NCBI GenBank assembly: GCA_963691655.1 | Contig: OY829326.1 | Location: 86,483,235 to 86,547,234, forward strand | DNA: 64,000 bases | Source of the DNA: Toxonevra muliebris | Taxonomy: Eukaryota > Arthropoda > Insecta > Diptera > Pallopteridae | Direction: 5' to 3' | In this document: positions 23,736 to 33,463 of the stretch, in pieces | Layout: each line of letters opens with the position of its first letter | How positions within the stretch are numbered: position 1 is the stretch's first letter | The notes under the pieces: model-generated | The model's input: the letters and a program-made list of their open reading frames with translations, nothing else | Told to the model about the DNA's origin: nothing | Database searches by the model: none | Translations under genes and position numbers: made by a program

Positions 23736-26125
23736 GGTCGATGTTACACGATCAATGTTTTGCTGTCAAACAATGCAATTGTTGTTACTTTGTAAAATGA
23801 ACACTGAGCAAAAGAGAGAATGAACACATTTCACTTCAAACTTTTTTAGTGACGAAAAAAACCTGCATCACTTCAAATAAAATTGGGTTGCTGCAGATAC
23901 ACTATTGCATTTTATTGGAAAATACTAATATTTTATGAAAAATACTGCAATTTTTACTAACTTATAAATACATTTACATAATACACCCTTTGCGTTGTTG
24001 GCTTTTGTTTGTTTATGAAAATGAGTACTGTTTAAAAAATTACTTAATAATTTTTATAATAACATGGTAATTCAATGGCCAAGTAACAAAGTGTCGTAGT
24101 TTATTTTGATAGTTCGCAAATTTTAAAGATTATTTTTCTGTGTTTTTCATTTATAAATGCAATATTTTTTGTATAATTTGTTGCTATTTCCACCGACATT
24201 ATCTCATATTGTCATTATAATTATTTTCCATCCATTTCCATTCCAATTGTTGAATTTTCATTCACTCCAAAATACAATTAAATACTTTTTAAGTGGAAAA
24301 ACATAGTTGCAGATAAAAGTATTAAAAAATAACATTCAGCAAAAAACTGATAGTGTAACAGGGCATCAAACAAAATGATGAAAAGAGAGTAAAAACAAAA
24401 AACATTTACAGCAAAACAATGACCGTGTAACATCAGCCTAGGGCGATATTACACGATCAATGTTTTGCTGTCAAACAATGCAATTGTTGTTGCTTTGAAA
24501 AATGAACACTGAGCAAAAGAGAAGATGAACACATTTCACTTCAAATTTTTTTACTGTCGAAAAAAACCTGTTTCACTTCAAATAAAATGGGGTTGCTGAA
24601 GATTCACTGTTGCATATTATTGGAAAATACTAATATTTTATGATAAATACTACACTTTTTACTAACTTGTACATACATTTTTTTTCTTTGCCACCCTTTG
24701 CGTTGTTTGGCTTTTGTTTGTTTGTAAAAATTAGTGCTGTTTAAAAAATTACTTAATAATTTTTATTGAAACATGGTAATTCATTTCATTAGATTATTTT
24801 TCTGCGTTTTTCATATATAAATGCAATATTTTTTGTATAATTTGTGGCTATTTCCACCAATTATCTATATTGTCATTATAATTATTTTCCAGCCAATTCC
24901 ATTCCAATTGTTGAATTTTCATTCACTCCAAAATACAATTAAATACTTTTTAGGTGGAAAAACATAGTTGCAGATAAAAGTATTAAAAAAAACATTCAGC
25001 AAAAAGCTGATAGTGTAACAGGGCATCAAACAAAACGATGACAGAAAACATTGACAGTGTAACCAGTGATGGGACTAAAATTTTTTCGACGGTGCTAGAT
25101 TTGGATGAAATATTGTGCTAGATTGTGTAAAAATGTGCTAACTTTTAAATTAAACAAAATATAGATATCAATTTTAATGTATTATTTTATTCAATAAATC
25201 TAAATAGAGTAATAGTAAAAATCCAAAACAAAAATAATAGTAATAATAATCACATTAATTTATAAAAATACTTTGATACTCAACATAAGTAAATAACTTG
25301 GTTCAAAGTTTATAAAAGTGTTATTTCCAATTTGGAAAAATGTTTCTTATAAAAAAGAATAAATATCACATTAAAGAATATGAATGTTGTGTTTTATCTC
25401 AAAGAGATACAATATTTAAGTTACATTTAAGTTAAGAAATTAATATAAACTAGTCGGTAAGAAATCTCTTTATGAAAAAACAAATATCAAAAGAAAGCCA
25501 AACTGCTCGTTGGTGTTTGTTTTGTTATTTGTGTATGCAGATAATTCGTTAGATAATTCTGAGAAATGCCGTTACTCATGTCTTCTCTCTCTCCCTCATT
25601 TGTTATTTACTGCCGCTTAAGCAATTATTATTACAACAATGAATGCAATGCTTTGTTCAATGAGTGAATTTTAAAGAACTTCCGACGCTAATATTTTGGA
25701 ATTGGCTAAACCGATTTTAAATCTGATAATTTTTGGCTAACCTACTCGTCAAGCTCTTTAATGTGATATTGTAGCACTTCTGGATCTTCTGGAATAAAAT
25801 TGTAGTTACATTAATAAATGTATAGATTCTTCATCTACAAATCTGTAATTTTGAAAATGTTTATCGAGGTTAATTGCAATAACAAACAATGACAAAAAAC
25901 GGTACCAACTTAACATAATAAAATAGTCATTCACAATTGTTTTTGCAATTGAGAGATTGCAAATTGACGCAATGTAAATAAATATAAAACAGGTTAATTT
26001 ATTTAAGCGTTTAAGATTAAAAGAAAAGTAAATGTGCTAGATTCCGAACCATCGGTGCTAAAAGTGTTAAATATAAAATTTTTTGGAAAAACACAATTGT
26101 GCCATCACTGCGTATAACATCAGCC
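23736..26125. mobile_element. Tandem MITE pair inside the PLE, second copy split by a hAT
   Basis: First copy 23736-24438, second copy 24441-25063 plus 26111-26125. Both start GG.CGAT.TTACACGATCAA and end in the inverse (GTGTAACATCAGCC). TTAG flanks the outside (23732-23735, 26126-26129), and removing the block rejoins the PLE frame. The copies are roughly 700 bp each and clearly diverged. No transposase. Confidence 0.8.
25064..26110. mobile_element. hAT element, 1,047 bp, non-autonomous
   Basis: Ends CAGTGATGGGAC and GTGCCATCACTG. The 8-bp flanks AGTGTAAC (25056-25063) and CGTATAAC (26111-26118) agree at 6 of 8 bases, as expected for an aged duplication. Removing the element restores the GTGTAACATCAGCC end of the host MITE. 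Its 25440-25830 part is the inverted relative of 8560-8960. Confidence 0.8.
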
Positions 26126-26904
26126 TTAGTTTTTTCTGTATAAGTAGGCTCTCTAGTGTGTATCTTGTACTCTCTCTTTTTTCTCTGTCCAGTGTTTATA
26201 CTTGTTTAAAATTTGCAGTGTGGTGTTTTTCTAACATATGTTGTGCTAGTGCTGTTGTTGTTTTTTCCCTCTTTATGTCTGCCTGATGTTCCGCTATTCT
26301 GGTTCCCAAAAGTCTTTTTGTTGTTCCTATGTATACAAGATCACATTTCTCGCTCTCATACCCATTACAGCCGATCTCGTAAACAACATTGCATTGTTGC
26401 TCTTTTGTTGTTGGAGTTTTAGAGTTCGTAAAAATTGAGCTAAGAGTGTGATTGGGTCTGTGAGCGAATTTTGTGGTTTGTTGTTGCTTTATTATTGAGT
26501 GCAGTATTTTGCTTTTCGTTAGTGTTGGTATGTACGGAACTCCAAAATATTTTTTTGTGCTGCCAGATTTAAGTGATTTGTCAATTGTTTGGGGGATTTT
26601 TGTGTTAAGGTTAAATACGTTATTTCTTATTAAGGTATTTATTATTTGTAGTGTGTAGTCATTAATTTTGAGTATTGTTTTAATTTTGTTTATGTTGTCC
26701 TTGTGAAACTGTTTATCGCTTAAAGATAGTACCTTTCCTATTAAATTATCTGCTGGGTTGATTTTTTGTGTTATTGGTTGTGTTGAAAAATAGTTTATTA
26801 TTCGTCCTGATGCTGCGGGTTACATTTTATTTATCTGTTTTTTGAGAAAATTTAAATTGCGCCGAAACGTTGGGAAAAAAGCCTGTCATTATAATTTCGT
26901 TAAC

Positions 26905-26917
26905 AATACATAAATTG
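26905..26917 (+). repeat. 13-bp direct repeat, left flank of ribozyme array
   Basis: AATACATAAATTG, identical and in the same orientation at 33374-33386. It is the probable target-site duplication of the whole array. A length of about 13 bp fits target-primed insertion rather than cut-and-paste. Confidence 0.7.
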
Positions 26918-27072
26918 ATGATAGTTTTTTAGGAGACTATGAAAATTAAATCTAGAGGTTAATTTTCAAAGTCATGACTTAAGTTCATGTTAATTTCGTT
27001 ATTTGAAGTTATATATAAACAGGTTAATGAACAAATGTAGTCATCACAACAACAATGTATATAGAGACGGGC

Positions 27073-27122
27073 AAATCAGACGGCCGTTTCGGAATCCGCC
27101 ACAATTCCTCATCAGTGATCTT
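27073..27122 (-). ncRNA. Type I hammerhead ribozyme, array copy L1
   Basis: On the minus strand in order: helix I strand AAGAUCA; core CUGAUGA; helix II GGAAU/AUUCC closing loop UGUGGCGG; core GAAA; a two-base-pair helix III (AC/GU) with loop GGCC; cleavage triplet GUC; then UGAUUU, which pairs back to form helix I (6 bp). All invariant core bases of the family are present. Predicted cleavage falls after the C at 27079. Confidence 0.93.
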
Positions 27123-27555
27123 AGTGGTAGTTCTTAATCTTTCAATATCCCATATAAGCTACTAATATTTGAAATCATAACCCAGAATTATGGATTTGAT
27201 TCCAAATATCTTCACTGAATAGTGATATTGAAAGAAACTACCACTACCGTTCTATACACTTATGTTGTTGTTTTTTTCCCATCGTAGCTAGTCTGCATAA
27301 CAGTTCGTTATTTGAAAGTCTAGTACATGGGAGAGTGTGTGTGTGTGAGAAAATGATTCTAGGTGTCATTTTTTCTGAACGGTCCCCATTCGATCAGTTC
27401 ATGATAGTTTTTTAGGAGACTATGAAAATTAAATCTAGAGGTTAATTTTCAAAGTCATGACTTAAGTTCATGTTAATTTCGTTATTTGAAGTTATATATA
27501 AACAGGTTAATGAACAAATGTAGTCATCACAACAACAATGTATATAGAGACGGGC

Positions 27556-27605
27556 AAATCAGACGGCCGTTTCGGAATCCGCCACAATTCCTCATCAGTG
27601 ATCTT
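27556..27605 (-). ncRNA. Hammerhead ribozyme, array copy L2
   Basis: Identical to L1, helix III loop GGCC. Confidence 0.93.
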
Positions 27606-28038
27606 AGTGGTAGTTCTTAATCTTTCAATATCCCATATAAGCTACTAATATTTGAAATCATAACCCAGAATTATGGATTTGATTCCAAATATCTTCACTG
27701 AATAGTGATATTGAAAGAAACTACCACTACCGTTCTATACACTTATGTTGTTGTTTTTTTCCCATCGTAGCTAGTCTGCATAACAGTTCGTTATTTGAAA
27801 GTCTAGTACATGGGAGAGTGTGTGTGTGTGAGAAAATGATTCTAGGTGTAATTTTTTCTGAACGGTCCCCATTCGATCAGTTCATGATAGTTTTTTAGGA
27901 GACTATGAAAATTAAATCTAGAGGTTAATTTTCAAAGTCATGACTTAAGTTCATGTTAATTTCGTTATTTGAAGTTATATATAAACAGGTTAATGAACAA
28001 ATGTAGTCATCACAACAACAATGTATATAGAGACGGGC

Positions 28039-28088
28039 AAATCAGACGGTCGTTTCGGAATCCGCCACAATTCCTCATCAGTGATCTT
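28039..28088 (-). ncRNA. Hammerhead ribozyme, array copy L3
   Basis: Differs from L1 only in the helix III loop, GACC, a position with no required identity. Confidence 0.93.
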
Positions 28089-28520
28089 AGTGGTAGTTCT
28101 TAATCTTTCAATATCCCATATAAGCTACAAATATTTGAAATCATAACCCAGAATTATGGATTTGATTCCAAATATCTTCACTGAATAGTGATATTGAAAG
28201 AAACTACCACTACCGTTCTATACACTTATGTTGTTGTTTTTTCCCATCGTAGCTAGTCTGCATAACAGTTCGTTATTTGAAAGTCTAGTACATGGGAGAG
28301 TGTGTGTGTGTGAGAAAATGATTCTAGGTGTCATTTTTTCTGAACGGTCCCCATTCGATCAGTTCATGATAGTTTTTTAGGAGACTATGAAAATTAAATC
28401 TAGAGGTTAATTTTCAAAGTCATGACTTAAGTTCATGTTAATTTCGTTATTTGAAGTTATATATAAACAGGTTAATGAACAAATGTAGTCATCACAACAA
28501 CAATGTATATAGAGACGGGC

Positions 28521-28570
28521 AAATCAGACGGTCGTTTCGGAATCCGCCACAATTCCTCATCAGTGATCTT
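28521..28570 (-). ncRNA. Hammerhead ribozyme, array copy L4
   Basis: GACC loop variant; core and all helices unchanged. Confidence 0.93.
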
Positions 28571-29003
28571 AGTGGTAGTTCTTAATCTTTCAATATCCCA
28601 TATAAGCTACTAATATTTGAAATCATAACCCAGAATTATGGATTTGATTCCAAATATCTTCACTGAATAGTGATATTGAAAGAAACTACCACTACCGTTC
28701 TATACACTTATGTTGTTGTTTTTTTCCCATCGTAGCTAGTCTGCATAACAGTTCGTTATTTGAAAGTCTAGTACATGGGAGAGTGTGTGTGTGTGAGAAA
28801 ATGATTCTAGGTGTCATTTTTTCTGAACGGTCCCCATTCGATCAGTTCATGATAGTTTTTTAGGAGACTATGAAAATTAAATCTAGAGGTTAATTTTCAA
28901 AGTCATGACTTAAGTTCATGTTAATTTCGTTATTTGAAGTTATATATAAACAGGTTAATGAACAAATGTAGTCATCACAACAACAATGTATATAGAGACG
29001 GGC

Positions 29004-29053
29004 AAATCAGACGGTCGTTTCGGAATCCGCCACAATTCCTCATCAGTGATCTT
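29004..29053 (-). ncRNA. Hammerhead ribozyme, array copy L5
   Basis: GACC loop variant in a 482-bp unit. The unit also carries a private C-to-A change near 29189. Confidence 0.93.
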
Positions 29054-29485
29054 AGTGGTAGTTCTTAATCTTTCAATATCCCATATAAGCTACAAATATT
29101 TGAAATCATAACCCAGAATTATGGATTTGATTCCAAATATCTTCACTGAATAGTGATATTGAAAGAAACTACCACTACCGTTCTATACAATTATGTTGTT
29201 GTTTTTTCCCATCGTAGCTAGTCTGCATAACAGTTCGTTATTTGAAAGTCTAGTACATGGGAGAGTGTGTGTGTGTGAGAAAATGATTCTAGGTGTCATT
29301 TTTTCTGAACGGTCCCCATTCGATCAGTTCATGATAGTTTTTTAGGAGACTATGAAAATTAAATCTAGAGGTTAATTTTCAAAGTCATGACTTAAGTTCA
29401 TGTTAATTTCGTTATTTGAAGTTATATATAAACAGGTTAATGAACAAATGTAGTCATCACAACAACAATGTATATAGAGACGGGC

Positions 29486-29535
29486 AAATCAGACGGCCGT
29501 TTCGGAATCCGCCACAATTCCTCATCAGTGATCTT
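29486..29535 (-). ncRNA. Hammerhead ribozyme, array copy L6
   Basis: GGCC loop, intact core. Confidence 0.93.
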
Positions 29536-29968
29536 AGTGGTAGTTCTTAATCTTTCAATATCCCATATAAGCTACTAATATTTGAAATCATAACCCAGAA
29601 TTATGGATTTGATTCCAAATATCTTCACTGAATAGTGATATTGAAAGAAACTACCACTACCGTTCTATACACTTATGTTGTTGTTTTTTTCCCATCGTAG
29701 CTAGTCTGCATAACAGTTCGTTATTTGAAAGTCTAGTACATGGGAGAGTGTGTGTGTGTGAGAAAATGATTCTAGGTGTCATTTTTTCTGAACGGTCCCC
29801 ATTCGATCAGTTCATGATAGTTTTTTAGGAGACTATGAAAATTAAATCTAGAGGTTAATTTTCAAAGTCATGACTTAAGTTCATGTTAATTTCGTTATTT
29901 GAAGTTATATATAAACAGGTTAATGAACAAATGTAGTCATCACAACAACAATGTATATAGAGACGGGC

Positions 29969-30018
29969 AAATCAGACGGCCGTTTCGGAATCCGCCACAA
30001 TTCCTCATCAGTGATCTT
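29969..30018 (-). ncRNA. Hammerhead ribozyme, array copy L7
   Basis: GGCC loop, intact core. Confidence 0.93.
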
Positions 30019-30451
30019 AGTGGTAGTTCTTAATCTTTCAATATCCCATATAAGCTACTAATATTTGAAATCATAACCCAGAATTATGGATTTGATTCCA
30101 AATATCTTCACTGAATAGTGATATTGAAAGAAACTACCACTACCGTTCTATACACTTATGTTGTTGTTTTTTTCCCATCGTAGCTAGTCTGCATAACAGT
30201 TCGTTATTTGAAAGTCTAGTACATGGGAGAGTGTGTGTGTGTGAGAAAATGATTCTAGGTGTCATTTTTTCTGAACGGTCCCCATTCGATCAGTTCATGA
30301 TAGTTTTTTAGGAGACTATGAAAATTAAATCTAGAGGTTAATTTTCAAAGTCATGACTTAAGTTCATGTTAATTTCGTTATTTGAAGTTATATATAAACA
30401 GGTTAATGAACAAATGTAGTCATCACAACAACAATGTATATAGAGACGGGC

Positions 30452-30501
30452 AAATCAGACGGTCGTTTCGGAATCCGCCACAATTCCTCATCAGTGATCT
30501 T
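30452..30501 (-). ncRNA. Hammerhead ribozyme, array copy L8
   Basis: GACC loop. The unit runs into the assembly gap 30 bases further on. Confidence 0.93.
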
Positions 30502-30531
30502 AGTGGTAGTTCTTAATCTTTCAATATCCCA

Positions 30532-30731
30532 NNNNNNNNNNNNNNNNNNNNNNNNNNNNNNNNNNNNNNNNNNNNNNNNNNNNNNNNNNNNNNNNNNNNN
30601 NNNNNNNNNNNNNNNNNNNNNNNNNNNNNNNNNNNNNNNNNNNNNNNNNNNNNNNNNNNNNNNNNNNNNNNNNNNNNNNNNNNNNNNNNNNNNNNNNNNN
30701 NNNNNNNNNNNNNNNNNNNNNNNNNNNNNNN
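30532..30731. other. 200-N assembly gap inside the array
   Basis: Exactly 200 N, a conventional filler length, placed where the array switches orientation. True size and content are unknown, and the copy number of the array is therefore a minimum. Confidence 0.95.
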
Positions 30732-30836
30732 TATCACTATTCAGTGAAGATATTTGGAATCAAATCCATAATTCTGGGTTATGATTTCAAATATTTGTAG
30801 CTTATATGGGATATTGAAAGATTAAGAACTACCACT

Positions 30837-30886
30837 AAGATCACTGATGAGGAATTGTGGCGGATTCCGAAACGACCGTCTGATTT
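30837..30886 (+). ncRNA. Hammerhead ribozyme, array copy R1
   Basis: Plus-strand orientation, GACC loop. Predicted cleavage after 30880. Confidence 0.93.
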
Positions 30887-31319
30887 GCCCGTCTCTATAT
30901 ACATTGTTGTTGTGATGACTACATTTGTTCATTAACCTGTTTATATATAACTTCAAATAACGAAATTAACATGAACTTAAGTCATGACTTTGAAAATTAA
31001 CCTCTAGATTTAATTTTCATAGTCTCCTAAAAAACTATCATGAACTGATCGAATGGGGACCGTTCAGAAAAAATGACACCTAGAATCATTTTCTCACACA
31101 CACACACTCTCCCATGTACTAGACTTTCAAATAACGAACTGTTATGCAGACTAGCTACGATGGGAAAAAAACAACAACATAAGTGTATAGAACGGTAGTG
31201 GTAGTTTCTTTCAATATCACTATTCAGTGAAGATATTTGGAATCAAATCCATAATTCTGGGTTATGATTTCAAATATTAGTAGCTTATATGGGATATTGA
31301 AAGATTAAGAACTACCACT

Positions 31320-31369
31320 AAGATCACTGATGAGGAATTGTGGCGGATTCCGAAACGGCCGTCTGATTT
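31320..31369 (+). ncRNA. Hammerhead ribozyme, array copy R2
   Basis: GGCC loop, core intact. Confidence 0.93.
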
Positions 31370-31802
31370 GCCCGTCTCTATATACATTGTTGTTGTGATG
31401 ACTACATTTGTTCATTAACCTGTTTATATATAACTTCAAATAACGAAATTAACATGAACTTAAGTCATGACTTTGAAAATTAACCTCTAGATTTAATTTT
31501 CATAGTCTCCTAAAAAACTATCATGAACTGATCGAATGGGGACCGTTCAGAAAAAATGACACCTAGAATCATTTTCTCACACACACACACTCTCCCATGT
31601 ACTAGACTTTCAAATAACGAACTGTTATGCAGACTAGCTACGATGGGAAAAAAACAACAACATAAGTGTATAGAACGGTAGTGGTAGTTTCTTTCAATAT
31701 CACTATTCAGTGAAGATATTTGGAATCAAATCCATAATTCTGGGTTATGATTTCAAATATTAGTAGCTTATATGGGATATTGAAAGATTAAGAACTACCA
31801 CT

Positions 31803-31852
31803 AAGATCACTGATGAGGAATTGTGGCGGATTCCGAAACGGCCGTCTGATTT
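31803..31852 (+). ncRNA. Hammerhead ribozyme, array copy R3
   Basis: GGCC loop, core intact. Confidence 0.93.
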
Positions 31853-32285
31853 GCCCGTCTCTATATACATTGTTGTTGTGATGACTACATTTGTTCATTA
31901 ACCTGTTTATATATAACTTCAAATAACGAAATTAACATGAACTTAAGTCATGACTTTGAAAATTAACCTCTAGATTTAATTTTCATAGTCTCCTAAAAAA
32001 CTATCATGAACTGATCGAATGGGGACCGTTCAGAAAAAATGACACCTAGAATCATTTTCTCACACACACACACTCTCCCATGTACTAGACTTTCAAATAA
32101 CGAACTGTTATGCAGACTAGCTACGATGGGAAAAAAACAACAACATAAGTGTATAGAACGGTAGTGGTAGTTTCTTTCAATATCACTATTCAGTGAAGAT
32201 ATTTGGAATCAAATCCATAATTCTGGGTTATGATTTCAAATATTAGTAGCTTATATGGGATATTGAAAGATTAAGAACTACCACT

Positions 32286-32335
32286 AAGATCACTGATGAG
32301 GAATTGTGGCGGATTCCGAAACGGCCGTCTGATTT
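32286..32335 (+). ncRNA. Hammerhead ribozyme, array copy R4
   Basis: GGCC loop, core intact. Confidence 0.93.
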
Positions 32336-32768
32336 GCCCGTCTCTATATACATTGTTGTTGTGATGACTACATTTGTTCATTAACCTGTTTATATATAAC
32401 TTCAAATAACGAAATTAACATGAACTTAAGTCATGACTTTGAAAATTAACCTCTAGATTTAATTTTCATAGTCTCCTAAAAAACTATCATGAACTGATCG
32501 AATGGGGACCGTTCAGAAAAAATGACACCTAGAATCATTTTCTCACACACACACACTCTCCCATGTACTAGACTTTCAAATAACGAACTGTTATGCAGAC
32601 TAGCTACGATGGGAAAAAAACAACAACATAAGTGTATAGAACGGTAGTGGTAGTTTCTTTCAATATCACTATTCAGTGAAGATATTTGGAATCAAATCCA
32701 TAATTCTGGGTTATGATTTCAAATATTAGTAGCTTATATGGGATATTGAAAGATTAAGAACTACCACT

Positions 32769-32818
32769 AAGATCACTGATGAGGAATTGTGGCGGATTCC
32801 GAAACGGCCGTCTGATTT
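32769..32818 (+). ncRNA. Hammerhead ribozyme, array copy R5
   Basis: GGCC loop, core intact. Confidence 0.93.
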
Positions 32819-33251
32819 GCCCGTCTCTATATACATTGTTGTTGTGATGACTACATTTGTTCATTAACCTGTTTATATATAACTTCAAATAACGAAATTA
32901 ACATGAACTTAAGTCATGACTTTGAAAATTAACCTCTAGATTTAATTTTCATAGTCTCCTAAAAAACTATCATGAACTGATCGAATGGGGACCGTTCAGA
33001 AAAAATGACACCTAGAATCATTTTCTCACACACACACACTCTCCCATGTACTAGACTTTCAAATAACGAACTGTTATGCAGACTAGCTACGATGGGAAAA
33101 AAACAACAACATAAGTGTATAGAACGGTAGTGGTAGTTTCTTTCAATATCACTATTCAGTGAAGATATTTGGAATCAAATCCATAATTCTGGGTTATGAT
33201 TTCAAATATTAGTAGCTTATATGGGATATTGAAAGATTAAGAACTACCACT

Positions 33252-33301
33252 AAGATCACTGATGAGGAATTGTGGCGGATTCCGAAACGGCCGTCTGATT
33301 T
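33252..33301 (+). ncRNA. Hammerhead ribozyme, array copy R6
   Basis: GGCC loop. This is the outermost ribozyme; the array stops about 75 bp after its predicted cleavage site. Confidence 0.93.
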
Positions 33302-33373
33302 GCCCGTCTCTATATACATTGTTGTTGTGATGACTACATTTGTTCATTAACCTGTTTATATATAACTTCAAAT

Positions 33374-33386
33374 AATACATAAATTG
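33374..33386 (+). repeat. 13-bp direct repeat, right flank of ribozyme array
   Basis: Partner of 26905-26917. Its direct orientation argues that the right contig is correctly oriented. Confidence 0.7.
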
Positions 33387-33463
33387 GTCTAATAGAAAAT
33401 TAAAAATAGAAAATTTTATTTAAACAAAAACCACAATAAAATGCCAATGTACATATGAAAATT

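Larger units (their letters stand above)
23665..26815 (-). pseudogene. PLE reverse transcriptase C-terminus and GIY-YIG endonuclease
   Basis: PLE proteins join a telomerase-related reverse transcriptase to a GIY-YIG nuclease and insert by target-primed reverse transcription. Reading minus from 26815: SGRIINYFSTQP, a linker (INPADNLIGKVLSLSDKQFH), KKYFGVPYIPTL, and the nuclease NVVYEIGCNGYESEKCDLVY followed by IGTTKRLLGTRIAEHQ and ALAQHMLEKHH. This includes the Cys pair and the Y..YIG and Arg motifs. A frame change after NFKQV (about 26193) leads into LDREKRESTRYTLESLLIQK. The last residues lie beyond the inserted MITEs (23665-23735, ending LQCGNP, stop at 23665-23667). The reverse transcriptase catalytic core is missing. 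The copy is dead, but the nuclease half is well preserved. Confidence 0.82.
23340..26900 (-). mobile_element. Penelope-like element (PLE), 5'-truncated, nested insertions
   Basis: The C-terminal half of a PLE protein on the minus strand (23665-26815) is flanked by inverted copies of one terminal sequence. That sequence contains GCGCCGAAACGTTGG and ends AAGCCTGTCATTA; it lies on the minus strand at 23345-23430 and on the plus strand at 26858-26893. TTTATTTATCTGTTTTTT also occurs near both ends (about 23461 and 26826). Inverted or rearranged terminal repeats and 5' truncation are usual for PLEs. A MITE pair (23736-26125) splits the coding frame. Confidence 0.8.
26918..30531 (-). repeat. Hammerhead-ribozyme tandem array, left arm
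   Basis: Seven full units and one partial unit start at 26918, 27401, 27884, 28366, 28849, 29331, 29814 and 30297, giving periods of 482-483 bp. The units are near-identical. Unit variants are a ribozyme loop of GGCC or GACC, ACTAAT or ACAAAT near 28128, and a T-run one base shorter in the 482-bp units. Each unit has a TG microsatellite, a ribozyme on the minus strand, and beside it an inverted repeat pairing AGTGGTAGTT..TTCAATATC with GATATTGAAAG..ACTACCACT (27123-27149 and 27224-27247 in unit 1). No meaningful protein frame. Monomer size, ribozyme and adjacent hairpin match retrozyme-like elements. Confidence 0.92.
30732..33373 (+). repeat. Hammerhead-ribozyme tandem array, right (inverted) arm
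   Basis: The same repeat in reverse complement: a partial unit to 31041, full units ending 31524, 32007, 32490 and 32973 (period 483), then a partial unit to 33373. The first, gap-adjacent part carries the GACC/ACAAAT variant combination seen in L3 and L5; the rest are GGCC. Left and right arms end at different points of the unit. Confidence 0.92.

Noticed and set aside
30434..30784. Open frame across the N gap
   Set aside because: It is open only because N codons cannot be stops. The flanks are array repeat DNA.
26918..33373. CRISPR-like or coding repeat array
   Set aside because: Units of 483 bp with no spacers, inverted arms and an insect context exclude CRISPR. No conserved protein frame exists.
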